Assembly: GCA_945483375.1 (NCBI GenBank)
Contig: CALYRQ010000024.1
Coordinates: 1 to 8,600 of the forward strand
DNA from: an uncultured Elusimicrobia bacterium
GTDB lineage: Bacteria; Elusimicrobiota; Elusimicrobia; Elusimicrobiales; Elusimicrobiaceae
Direction of reading: 5' to 3'
DNA length: 8,600 bases
Shown one piece after another: positions 1 through 6,433 of the stretch (positions are counted from its first letter, which is position 1; the number at the start of each line of letters is the position of its first letter). Under the pieces are notes generated by a model. The model did no database searches. It saw only the letters and a list, made by a program, of their open reading frames with translations, and had not been told where the DNA came from. The translations under genes and the position numbers were made by a program.

Positions 1-476
1 ATCGGCCCGCGCACCGTGGGCACAATGCAGTACGTACACGCAAACTTGCACCCGCGCATGATGGTTACGTAGCCCGTCAGCCCCGGTTTTACCGGTTCGC
101 CCTGCGGGCCGGTAGGGGGGAAGAGGCCGCTTTTTTCCAGCGTGTCGCCAAAGTTTTCGATGTTTTTCGCGCCGGACAAAATATCCAAAAACGGGTAATG
201 TTTTTTTAATTTTTCACCCAAGCGCTGGGCGGCGCATCCGGCAAAAATCACGCGGCGGCCGGGGCGTTCTTTTTTCCACGCGCCCAGCCGGCCCAAGAAA
301 GATACGGCGCGGTGTTCGGCATGGTCACGCACGGTGCAGGTGTTGATAAGGACGACGTCGGCTTCGTCCAGGTTGTCGGTCGTCGTCATACCGCGCGCGG
401 CGAGATGGGCGAACATTTCTTCCGAATCGGCGATATTCATTTGGCAGCCGTAGGTTTGAATAAAAACTTTTTTCAT
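1..476 (-). CDS. miaB: tRNA-2-methylthio-N6-dimethylallyladenosine synthase MiaB, N-terminal part (cut by window edge)
   Basis: This is the first 158 codons of a radical-SAM methylthiotransferase; the rest lies beyond position 1. MiaB adds a methylthio group to i6A37 of tRNAs reading UNN codons, using SAM and two 4Fe-4S clusters, in the cytoplasm. The N-terminal UPF0004 domain shows YGCQMN (Cys11), NTCTVR (Cys47) and AGC (Cys81), the three ligands of the auxiliary cluster. The radical-SAM triad is GCKFACTYCIVP (Cys143, Cys147, Cys150), followed by VRG. YGCQMN separates MiaB from RimO (LGCPKN type) and MtaB (LGCKVN type), so the family call is firm. The start is the only ATG in frame near the pgi terminator. 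It has no recognisable Shine-Dalgarno site: the bases just upstream are the T-rich tail of that terminator. No promoter of its own is obvious in the 56-base gap. Confidence 0.95.
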   Translation of the reverse strand, partial: MKKVFIQTYGCQMNIADSEEMFAHLAARGMTTTDNLDEADVVLINTCTVRDHAEHRAVSFLGRLGAWKKERPGRRVIFAGCAAQRLGEKLKKHYPFLDILSGAKNIENFGDTLEKSGLFPPTGPQGEPVKPGLTGYVTIMRGCKFACTYCIVPTVRGP

Positions 477-482
477 ATGGAT

Positions 483-519
483 AACAATAAAAAGGGCGGC
501 CTCGGTCGGACCGCCCTTT
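483..519 (-). terminator. Rho-independent terminator after pgi
   Basis: A perfect 9-bp inverted repeat (491-499 pairs with 511-519; AAAGGGCGG with CCGCCCTTT) may extend inward past one mismatch to a small loop. On the minus strand the stem is followed by TTATTGTTAT, so with the last stem bases it makes a run of five T. No T-run follows on the plus strand, so it acts in the minus direction. It lies 14 bases after the pgi stop codon and would end the bat-gmhA-rpiB-pgi transcript. Its T tail runs to within about 7 bases of the miaB start codon. Confidence 0.88.
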
Positions 520-532
520 AGGGTTGGTTTGA

Positions 533-2197
533 TTAGAACTGATCGCTGATTTTTTTGATTCCTTCCGCCACGGGCTGCGCCAAGTGTACTTTAATGACGC
601 GGCGGCCCTTGGATTCAAGCGCCTGAAAGTCCCCCAGCGCCTGCGCGTTGCAGAGCTGGCCGAACGTATAGTTTTGGCCGGGGATTTTGACGTCGTTTTG
701 GGGATCGGCGGACAAAATCAAAAATACGCCATTGTTGCCGTCGCCTTTGTGGAGCTGGCCCGTGGAGTGTAAATAGCGCGGACCGTAACCAAACATCACA
801 GCGCGTTTGGTGCGGGCCATAATTTTATCGCGCAGACCCAAGAGGGCTTCGTCCACTTCTTTGGACGGATACATATAGGGCAGCACGGCCACGTAATCGT
901 TGCTTTCCAGCAGGGAATAGAAATCCTGGGCCAGGGTGCTTAGTTTTACTTCGTCGGCGATGTCTTTGGAAACCAGGAGGGGGGCATTGATTTCCGCCGG
1001 AATTTTACCCGCGCTGAGTTCGGCCAAAATGTTTTTGGCGAGCGTTTTGGCTTCCTGCACGTTGGGTTGGTCGAACGGGTCAATGGCCAGGATGGCGCCG
1101 GCGGCGGCGGTGGCGATTTCCCACAGCAGGAACATCGCGCCCAAGTAGTAGTGGTTGGGCATTTCGATGGTCATAAGCGGGTATCCGCGTTCGGCTAGGT
1201 CTTTGGCTACGGCGGACACGCGTTTGTCGTCTTCGCTGCCAGTGGACAGGTAGACGAAGAAGCGGTCGTCGCGGTAGTCGAAATTTTTATGGAGCGTTTC
1301 GCCCGCCACGGGCACGACGCCTTTGCCTTCTTTACCGGTGGATTCGGCCACCAGCTGTTCCGCCCACAGGCCGAAAGTGGCGAAATCGGACGGGGTAAGA
1401 AGCGTCAGTTTGTCTTTGGAGTGGTTGACGTTGCATGCGCCCATAAACGCGCCGAGTTTTACGGCGGCGTTGTCTTTGGCCGGGGCTTCCGGTGCGAAGG
1501 TGGCGGCCTGTTCTTTGGCAATTGTCAAAATTTTCTGTACGTCCACGCCCATAATGGCGGCGGGTACAATGCCAAACAGCGAAAGCGCGGAAAAGCGTCC
1601 GCCAATGTCGGCCGGGTTCAGAAAAGTTTTGCGGAAATGGTGCTTTTTAGCTAGTTCTTCAAGGCCGGTGCCGGGGTCGGTAATGGCGGCAAAGTTTTTG
1701 CCCGGTTCTTGTACGCCGGCTTTTTTCACTTCGTCCATAAAATACGCAAATTGGGAGGACGGCTCCACCGTGCCGCCGGATTTGCTGGCGAAGATGAACA
1801 GCGTTTCGGCCGGATTGATGCGCGCGCGCGCGGCGGCGACCCAGTCGGCGTTGGTGGTGTCGAGCACGATGACTTCGGGGCAGCCTTCCTGCTTGCCGAA
1901 GACGGAGCGGAATACTTCCGGCGCGAGCGAAGAACCGCCCATGCCCATAATAACACAATGTTTAAAATTTTGTTTTACGTCGCCGGCGAAAGCGAGTACG
2001 TCTTCAAGGCGTTCCAGGGTCCAGTCGTACACTTTTTGCCAGCCCAGGAATTTGGGGATAAATTCCATGTGGTCTTTATCGCGTTTCCAAAGGGTGGGGT
2101 CCTTGGCCCAGAATTTCGTATTAAATTCCAGTCCTTCCAGTTTAATTTCGCCTTCCCGGATAATTCCTTCGGCCAAGGGTGTTGCGTGTGTATTCAT
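533..2197 (-). CDS. pgi: Glucose-6-phosphate isomerase (phosphoglucose isomerase), divergent clade
   Basis: Pgi interconverts glucose-6-phosphate and fructose-6-phosphate in the cytoplasm. The protein has 554 residues, close to the usual ~550 for bacterial Pgi. Two SIS-type sugar-phosphate folds are visible. GMGGSS (85-90) and SKSGGT (138-143) are phosphate-binding loops. GGRFS (199-203) fits Pgi signature 1. ESTGK (285-289) matches the conserved ES-x-GK stretch carrying the catalytic Glu. FDQPNVQEAK (375-384) stands in place of the usual FDQxGVExxK, keeping the Lys but changing the Gly and Glu. LHSTGQLHKG follows near 476-485. From memory, this version resembles the Pgi half of fused transaldolase-Pgi enzymes, but here it stands alone. 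A second ATG four codons upstream (2209) is in frame but directly abuts AAAAAGG, too close to serve as its ribosome site; AAGGA lies 11 bases before the ATG chosen here. It is the last gene of the probable operon, 37 bases after rpiB. Confidence 0.93.
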   Translation of the reverse strand: MNTHATPLAEGIIREGEIKLEGLEFNTKFWAKDPTLWKRDKDHMEFIPKFLGWQKVYDWTLERLEDVLAFAGDVKQNFKHCVIMGMGGSSLAPEVFRSVFGKQEGCPEVIVLDTTNADWVAAARARINPAETLFIFASKSGGTVEPSSQFAYFMDEVKKAGVQEPGKNFAAITDPGTGLEELAKKHHFRKTFLNPADIGGRFSALSLFGIVPAAIMGVDVQKILTIAKEQAATFAPEAPAKDNAAVKLGAFMGACNVNHSKDKLTLLTPSDFATFGLWAEQLVAESTGKEGKGVVPVAGETLHKNFDYRDDRFFVYLSTGSEDDKRVSAVAKDLAERGYPLMTIEMPNHYYLGAMFLLWEIATAAAGAILAIDPFDQPNVQEAKTLAKNILAELSAGKIPAEINAPLLVSKDIADEVKLSTLAQDFYSLLESNDYVAVLPYMYPSKEVDEALLGLRDKIMARTKRAVMFGYGPRYLHSTGQLHKGDGNNGVFLILSADPQNDVKIPGQNYTFGQLCNAQALGDFQALESKGRRVIKVHLAQPVAEGIKKISDQF

Positions 2198-2208
2198 ATG
2201 TTTCTTCA

Positions 2209-2213
2209 TCCTT
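2209..2213 (-). promoter_or_regulatory. Ribosome binding site deciding the pgi start
   Basis: AAGGA on the minus strand lies 11 bases before the ATG at 2197. The alternative ATG at 2209 overlaps this site, so the site can only serve the downstream start. The spacing is somewhat long, so the choice is moderate rather than certain. Confidence 0.5.
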
Positions 2214-2219
2214 TTTATA

Positions 2220-2236
2220 AAGACCGCTGGGGTCTT
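2220..2236 (-). other. Small hairpin between rpiB and pgi, overlapping the rpiB stop codon
   Basis: On the minus strand AAGACC, a five-base loop CCAGC, then GGTCTT form a perfect 6-bp stem. The stem includes part of the rpiB TAA and is followed by TATAAAAAGG. There is no T-run, so it is not a normal terminator. It could mark an mRNA processing or stability point before pgi, or be chance. I see no regulator site. Confidence 0.35.
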
Positions 2237-2687
2237 ATTTAAAATTCAAATCTTCAATTGTTTTTACTTTGTTCAGGCGCATTTCGTGGCGGGTACCCGT
2301 TTGGAAAGAGGCGCTTAAAAAACGTTCGGTTAGCTCTTCGGCCACGGCCGTGCCGATAATGCGCGCGCCCAGGCAGAGTACATTTAACGCGTCGTGCTCT
2401 ACGGCTTGTTTGGCGCTGTAATCGTCGTGGCAGACGCAGGCGCGTACGCCTTTGGTTTTGTTGGCGGTTACGCAAACGCCCACGCCGCTGCCGCAGATTA
2501 AAATACCGCGTTCGGCCTGTCCGGCGGCCACCAACTTGGCCACTTTGTCGGCGTAATCGGGATAGTCGGCCCGTTCGCAACTAAAGGTGCCGCAGTCGGT
2601 CACTTCGTGCCCCAGACGTTTGACCGTTTGGAGTACGGTTTCTTTAAGCGGAAAACCCGCGTGGTCGCATCCGATGGCTATTTTCAT
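2235..2687 (-). CDS. rpiB: Ribose-5-phosphate isomerase B
   Basis: RpiB interconverts ribose-5-phosphate and ribulose-5-phosphate in the non-oxidative pentose phosphate pathway (RpiB/LacAB family, cytoplasmic). The 150-residue length is typical. Visible motifs are GCDHAG (Asp8, His9, substrate binding), CGTFSCERADYPDYA (32-46), and GILICGSGVG (61-70) with Cys65 matching the catalytic cysteine (Cys66) of E. coli RpiB. EHDALN follows with His98, matching E. coli His99, and then the CLGARIIG stretch. The reading frame is open upstream to a GTG at 2717, but that would add ten residues inside gmhA. The ATG before KIAIGCDHAG fits the family start. It lies only 2 bases after the gmhA stop (TAATTATG) and has no clear Shine-Dalgarno site, so translation is probably coupled to gmhA. 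Family members acting on allose- or galactose-6-phosphate are a less likely alternative. Confidence 0.95.
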   Translation of the reverse strand: MKIAIGCDHAGFPLKETVLQTVKRLGHEVTDCGTFSCERADYPDYADKVAKLVAAGQAERGILICGSGVGVCVTANKTKGVRACVCHDDYSAKQAVEHDALNVLCLGARIIGTAVAEELTERFLSASFQTGTRHEMRLNKVKTIEDLNFK

Positions 2688-2689
2688 AA

Positions 2690-3247
2690 TTAGTACGCTT
2701 GGTCGACCAGATCGCACATGCAGTGGCCCATAAAAATATGGCAGGCCTGGATATGCGGCGTGTCTTTAACGGCGACGGTGAGGGGAATATCGCATACTTC
2801 TTTAATGGTGCCGCCGTCTTTACCCAAAAATCCGGCCGTAAAACAGCCTTTGCGTTTGGCCAAGGCTAACGCCAAATATACGTTTTTGCTGTTGCCGGAA
2901 GTGGAAATGCCGATTACCACGTCCCCTTCTTTGGCGAACCCGTCAATCTGGCGGGAGAAAACCACATCGTACGAATAGTCGTTGCCGATGGCGGTAAGCG
3001 TAGAGGTGTTGGTGTTTAACGCCAGAGCCGGCAGGGAGGGGCGTTCTTTTTTAAAGCGTCCCACAAACTCAGCGGCGATGTGCTGCGCGTCGCCCGCGCT
3101 GCCGCCGTTGCCCATCAAAATAACTTTGTTTCCGTTTTTGAAGGCTTTGATAACCTGGGCGGCCAGTTCTTCCACTTTATCCGCCAGATTTTCTTTCACG
3201 TACGTAACGGCTTTGATTAATTCGTCGGCTTGGTTTTGAACAAACAT
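2690..3247 (-). CDS. gmhA: Phosphoheptose isomerase (sedoheptulose-7-phosphate isomerase) GmhA
   Basis: GmhA converts sedoheptulose-7-phosphate to D-glycero-D-manno-heptose-7-phosphate, the first step towards nucleotide-activated heptose for the LPS core or other heptosylated glycans. The 185-residue protein is a single SIS domain of normal GmhA length. It shows MGNGGSAGDAQHIAAE (45-60), whose His56 and Glu60 match the zinc ligands His61 and Glu65 of E. coli GmhA. It also has GNDYSYDVVFSRQ, the phosphate loop GISTSGNSKNV, and the C-terminal Gln167 and His175, which keep the eight-residue spacing of E. coli Gln172 and His180. All four metal ligands are therefore present, which favours GmhA over DiaA or other SIS proteins. 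The start is ATG 3247, with GAGG five bases before it; a GTG two codons upstream overlaps that ribosome site. It follows batE by 20 AT-rich bases, inside the same probable operon. Confidence 0.93.
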   Translation of the reverse strand: MFVQNQADELIKAVTYVKENLADKVEELAAQVIKAFKNGNKVILMGNGGSAGDAQHIAAEFVGRFKKERPSLPALALNTNTSTLTAIGNDYSYDVVFSRQIDGFAKEGDVVIGISTSGNSKNVYLALALAKRKGCFTAGFLGKDGGTIKEVCDIPLTVAVKDTPHIQACHIFMGHCMCDLVDQAY

Positions 3248-3250
3248 AAA

Positions 3251-3257
3251 CACCTCT
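3251..3257 (-). promoter_or_regulatory. Ribosome binding site of gmhA
   Basis: AGAGGTG on the minus strand, with its GAGG core five bases before ATG 3247. It rules out the overlapping GTG at 3253 as the start. It is one of the clearest Shine-Dalgarno sites in the window and suggests that gmhA is translated independently of batE. Confidence 0.7.
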
Positions 3258-3267
3258 TTTTAAAAAA

Positions 3268-3996
3268 TTAAATTCTTTCAATGGCGCTTTTTTCCACCCA
3301 GCCTTTTAAACCCTGGGATTTGACGATGACCTCAAACCACGAGTCTTTCTCGTCCAGCACAAGGAGTAAATGGCCTTGCGCCGCACTGGCGCTGGCGGGA
3401 AAATTGGTGCCCGGCCCACTGCGTATTTCGGCCGACGGCGCGGCCACCACGGCCAGCGGTTCGGTTTCCAGCGTGTGCCGCCACCACATCCAGCCGCCGC
3501 ATAATACAAACGTAACCGCAAACAGCGCGAGTACGCGGCCGAATTTGCGTTTGACGAGCCACACGCTTCCCAGCGTACAGCAGAGCCATAAAAGCAGAAA
3601 GAACAGGCCTTTGAGTTCCTCATAGGACAGCGCAAAAAACGCTTTATGCAACGCGCCCGGCATGCCGGCGGGAACCAGTTTTTCTCCGCCCGCGGCAAGC
3701 GCCAGCGACAGGTTGTGCCGGATATCGGCGTCACGCGGGGCCAGTTTAAAAGCGCGGTAATAGTTGGCCGCCGCCAGGCCTTTACTGCCCATTTTAAAAT
3801 AGCAGTTTCCTATATTGTAGTAAAGAAAAGGGTCGTTTGGGCGATTTTTCAGCTCCTCTTCGTATATTCCGAGAGCATTGGAAAATTTACCCTGACGGTA
3901 GGATTCTTCCGCCTGCTGGAGCGCGCTTTGCGCAAAGGCTGCACCCGCCGCCAGCAGGAGCCACCCCGTTAAGAAAAAAGAAATTGTGCGTTTCAT
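3268..3996 (-). CDS. batE: BatE-like protein: TPR, two membrane segments, SH3-like domain
   Basis: The 242-residue protein has the BatE layout. A Sec signal peptide (about 1-22, ending AAFA) comes first. TPR-type repeats (about 25-100) follow, including YRQGKFSNALGIYEEEL and YYNIGNCYFKMG. Two membrane segments lie at about 129-148 and 154-172, separated by a short basic loop (KRKFGR). A bacterial SH3-like domain (about 180-242) contains EIRSGPGTNFP, a WFEV strand and GLKGWVEKSAIERI at the end. The topology places both the TPR and SH3 parts in the periplasm. The frame is open far upstream inside batD, but the signal peptide fixes the start. ATG 3996 overlaps the batD stop as ATGA, with GGAGG ten bases before it. 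ATG 4002 (two codons longer, GGAGG four bases away) is possible. The role is inferred from Bat operons: a scaffold in an envelope complex linked to aerotolerance or stress. No enzyme activity is indicated. Confidence 0.88.
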   Translation of the reverse strand: MKRTISFFLTGWLLLAAGAAFAQSALQQAEESYRQGKFSNALGIYEEELKNRPNDPFLYYNIGNCYFKMGSKGLAAANYYRAFKLAPRDADIRHNLSLALAAGGEKLVPAGMPGALHKAFFALSYEELKGLFFLLLWLCCTLGSVWLVKRKFGRVLALFAVTFVLCGGWMWWRHTLETEPLAVVAAPSAEIRSGPGTNFPASASAAQGHLLLVLDEKDSWFEVIVKSQGLKGWVEKSAIERI

Positions 3997-5762
3997 TTGC
4001 ATTCTTCCTCCAGCAGTTTGAGTACGTCCTGCGCCTGGGTGGACAGGTTTGTCGCGCTGTGCGCGCCGTGGCCGCTGGGGGCGAAACGCGCCGCGTCCAG
4101 CCTCTGCCACAACAGCGAAAACGCTTCCGCCGTGGACGGTTTTACCCCGCGTTCTTTCAGCGCGGCCAAAATGGATTTTAAGGGCAGACTGCCCGTGCTT
4201 ATTTTTAATTTTTCCTGCAAATATCCGGAAACGGCGTCTGCCACCGCTTCTTCGGACGGGGCTTTTTTAAGGGCGTTTTTGGCGGCCGCATACGCGCGTT
4301 TCTGCGCGAGCGACTTGCGCCCCACCGAGGCAAACAGCGCGCCCGCCGCCAGGAGTCCCAAAAATAAAGCGTTTAAATTTTTCCACGCGGCCAGTTTGGC
4401 AAGCGCGCCGGGTTCGGGCGCATAGGTGGTTTTGAGGTAGCGCACGTCGCTACCCAACGTTTGCAAGCCGGACGCGCCGGATGCTTTGGCAAAGTTAAAC
4501 CCGCTTTCCGTTTTGGTGGACGGGGTAACCGTCAGTTGGAGGGGGCTCGTGTTAAGCGTGACGTACTGTTTTGTCTTCGGGTCGAAATAAGACCATTTTA
4601 CGGCCGGCACCACGTAAACGCCCGAGGCCGCCGGCACTAAAACCGTTTTAAAAGTTTTGTATCCGCGCGGCTGGCCGTTTGCAGCGGGCAAAGAGCCCGA
4701 TTCGGGTGCGGCGGGATAGATTTTGAAGCCGGCCAGGGACGGGAACGTCAAATCCCCGGTGGATTTTAAATTATCCGGCCCTTTAACCGTAACGGTGACG
4801 TTAACGGCTTCGCCCGCCTCCACCTGAGTGGGGTCGGCCGCCGCCGTAATCGTATAACCCTGGCCTACGGCTCCATAGAACGAGGCGGGTTTTCCGCTGG
4901 CGGGCACGGCTTGCGCGTGAATGGTAATGGGGGAAGATTCGGCGGTTTGTTCTTCGGATACTGCCGCTCCTCCGAACAGGCGGTCAAACGCGGTCATCGG
5001 CGAGGCACCCGTCTGGTAGCGTACCGAAGCCGGGCCGATTAGGCCCGCGCCGGGCGCGGCGGCCGCCAGTTGGTAGCGCTGTTCTTCGTAGCGGTACAGC
5101 GTGCCGCCGATGGACTGCGTACCCTGGGCTGTGGAGGCCGAGTGCATAAACAGGTTGGTGACGGACGGCTTTTGATAAGGCGCTTCGTAAAACGGCTGGG
5201 AATAGTAAAAGCGTACGGCGAGTGTAAACGGCTCGTTTACATACGGCGTTTTATTGCTGACGGCGGCCACCAAAAAGTAGTTTTCGTTTCCGCGCGCGTA
5301 CGCCTGGTTGGCCAGCGACGATTCCAGCGGCGGCAGCGAGGGGTCGGCCCGTTCCGCGGTCCGGGCGCGGTTTGCTTTTTGTGCGGCGGGCAGGCTTTGG
5401 GCGGTGCGGTAAATCCGCACGGAAATGGGAGCCGTTTTATAGGTTTTTCCGCCGTGGGTAAACGTAATCGGGCCGATGGTGGCCGGGCCCGCAAAACGCG
5501 GAAGCATGACGTAACGGAATTCCAGGGTGGTGTTGTCGTTTACGGTGTTTTGTTCCACTTCGCGCGAGTAGACGTTGAAAGCCGGCAGGCTGGGCAGCTG
5601 GGGCATTACCATATTGCCCGATACCCCGCTCACCCGTACGGTCAGCGTCAGTTCGTCGTCTAAGGTGAGGGCGTTTTTGTCGACGGAAGCCGTCACCGTC
5701 GCTTGGGCCATGGCCCACACGGCTGCACCTAAAAGGGAAAGGGTTAAAAACGTTTTTTTCAT
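3993..5762 (-). CDS. batD: BatD family protein (exported, C-terminal membrane anchor)
   Basis: At 589 residues the protein has the usual BatD size. A signal peptide (1-19, KK then a hydrophobic core, ending AMA) leads into ATVTASVDKNALTLDDELTL, the typical BatD opening. The rest of the long periplasmic region (about 20-460) is beta-strand-rich with no catalytic motif. It can be read as several Ig-like modules; a late one begins near ITAAADPTQVEAGEAVNVTV. One membrane segment (about 463-480) is followed by a helical, charged cytoplasmic tail of about 108 residues, also normal for BatD. It sits between batC (2-base gap, TAACTATG, no clear Shine-Dalgarno site, so probably coupled) and batE (4-base ATGA overlap). 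In Bat systems it is thought to be a large periplasmic partner of the VWA proteins; the molecular job is not established. The call rests on layout, size and gene order, since the family has few fixed residues. Confidence 0.9.
   Translation of the reverse strand: MKKTFLTLSLLGAAVWAMAQATVTASVDKNALTLDDELTLTVRVSGVSGNMVMPQLPSLPAFNVYSREVEQNTVNDNTTLEFRYVMLPRFAGPATIGPITFTHGGKTYKTAPISVRIYRTAQSLPAAQKANRARTAERADPSLPPLESSLANQAYARGNENYFLVAAVSNKTPYVNEPFTLAVRFYYSQPFYEAPYQKPSVTNLFMHSASTAQGTQSIGGTLYRYEEQRYQLAAAAPGAGLIGPASVRYQTGASPMTAFDRLFGGAAVSEEQTAESSPITIHAQAVPASGKPASFYGAVGQGYTITAAADPTQVEAGEAVNVTVTVKGPDNLKSTGDLTFPSLAGFKIYPAAPESGSLPAANGQPRGYKTFKTVLVPAASGVYVVPAVKWSYFDPKTKQYVTLNTSPLQLTVTPSTKTESGFNFAKASGASGLQTLGSDVRYLKTTYAPEPGALAKLAAWKNLNALFLGLLAAGALFASVGRKSLAQKRAYAAAKNALKKAPSEEAVADAVSGYLQEKLKISTGSLPLKSILAALKERGVKPSTAEAFSLLWQRLDAARFAPSGHGAHSATNLSTQAQDVLKLLEEECK
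4007..4011 (-). promoter_or_regulatory. Ribosome binding site of batE
   Basis: GGAGG on the minus strand, inside the last codons of batD. It is 10 bases from ATG 3996 and 4 from ATG 4002, so it does not fully decide between them. The overlapping AGGAAG favours 3996. Confidence 0.55.
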
Positions 5763-5764
5763 AG

Positions 5765-6415
5765 TTACCAGTCTTTTTCCACCGTGTCGTCTTGCGCGGC
5801 GCCGGCCGACTGCGGTTTTTTGTATTCGTTTTCCCGCGCCATTTGCATAATGCGGTCGGCCGCGTCTTTATTCTCCTGGTTTTGGGAAGAATTTTGCGCT
5901 TGCTCCCCGGCGGAGTTTTGGTCGTTCTGCGCGCCTCCGCCGCTTTGGTTGGGCGAATCTTGGTTTTGATTTTGGTTATTTTGGTTGTCGTTATTGTTTT
6001 GGTTTTGCTGTTCTTCCAAAATCAGCTGTAAATTGTGTACGGCGTCTTTATCTTTCGGGTTTTCCAAAATGACCTGACGGTAAACTTCGGCCGCTTTCTT
6101 TTTGTCGCCCGCGCGGTAGTAGGCGTTGCCCAGGTTGAAAAGCGCGTCCTCTTTGAGGCCGCCTTCCTGACGGGCGGCTTGTTTAAAAGCCGCTTCGGCG
6201 GAGCCATAATCTTTTAAATAATAGGATGCCGCACCCGCCCCGAAAGAGGCGGCTTCGTCTTGCGGCTTATCGCGCAGAATTTGGTTGTAAGCGGCCAGGG
6301 CCTGGCCGTATTTTTTTTCTTCAAAAAGTTTGCCGCCTTCGCGCAGTCCGGCCTGCACCCCGGCAAATGCGGGTGCGGCGGTGAAAAGCAGTAAAAGTAA
6401 AAGCGGCGTTCTCAT
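5765..6415 (-). CDS. batC: BatC-like exported TPR protein with Q/N-rich tail
   Basis: The 216-residue protein begins with a signal peptide (1-18, a run of Leu, ending AFA). Three TPR-like repeats span about 24-130. The last two are the clearest (GAASYYLKDYGSAEAAFKQA and LGNAYYRAGDKKKAAEVYRQ). Residues 136-182 are low in complexity, 29 of 47 being Gln or Asn. The charged C-terminus contains RIMQMARENEYKKP, similar to the conserved tail motif of BatC proteins that follows a low-complexity linker. No membrane segment is seen after the signal peptide, so it should be periplasmic. TPR proteins of Bat operons are thought to bind the VWA partners. It starts 18 bases after batB; the nearest ribosome-like site (AAGG at 6428-6431) is 12 bases away, rather far. 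The stop is 2 bases before batD. Confidence 0.88.
   Translation of the reverse strand: MRTPLLLLLLFTAAPAFAGVQAGLREGGKLFEEKKYGQALAAYNQILRDKPQDEAASFGAGAASYYLKDYGSAEAAFKQAARQEGGLKEDALFNLGNAYYRAGDKKKAAEVYRQVILENPKDKDAVHNLQLILEEQQNQNNNDNQNNQNQNQDSPNQSGGGAQNDQNSAGEQAQNSSQNQENKDAADRIMQMARENEYKKPQSAGAAQDDTVEKDW
5960..6010 (-). repeat. CAA/AAY codon tract coding Gln/Asn in batC
   Basis: Seventeen codons (residues 136-152 of BatC) are almost only Gln and Asn (with two Asp), made mostly of alternating CAA and AAC/AAT. On the plus strand this appears as an irregular ttggtt/ttg repeat. Purine-rich tracts like this can change length by slippage, but here the frame is intact. A more mixed Q/N-rich stretch continues to about 5870. 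Confidence 0.7.
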
Positions 6416-6433
6416 AATTCTATTTTACCTTTT

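Noticed and set aside
2220..2236. Hairpin between rpiB and pgi as an intrinsic terminator
   Set aside because: The stem is only 6 bp and is followed by TATAAAAAGG, not a T-run, so termination is unlikely; kept only as a small structure.
1323..2318. Open plus-strand frame of 331 codons opposite pgi
   Set aside because: It lies opposite the well-supported pgi gene, its composition (Ser/Pro/Ala-rich) is what an antisense frame of a GC3-biased gene gives, and no family motif or ribosome site is seen.
2688..2717. GTG start adding ten residues to RpiB
   Set aside because: It overlaps the gmhA C-terminal codons and the family starts at MKIAIGCDHAG; no homologous sequence is expected before it.
3997..4110. 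Upstream extension of batE (38 further codons, Arg-rich)
   Set aside because: It runs inside batD in another frame and would bury the clear signal peptide of BatE; the ATG at 3996 with GGAGG upstream is far better.
5070..5663. Plus-strand frame of 197 codons opposite batD
   Set aside because: Antisense shadow of batD: rich in Gly, Arg and Val with no recognisable domain.
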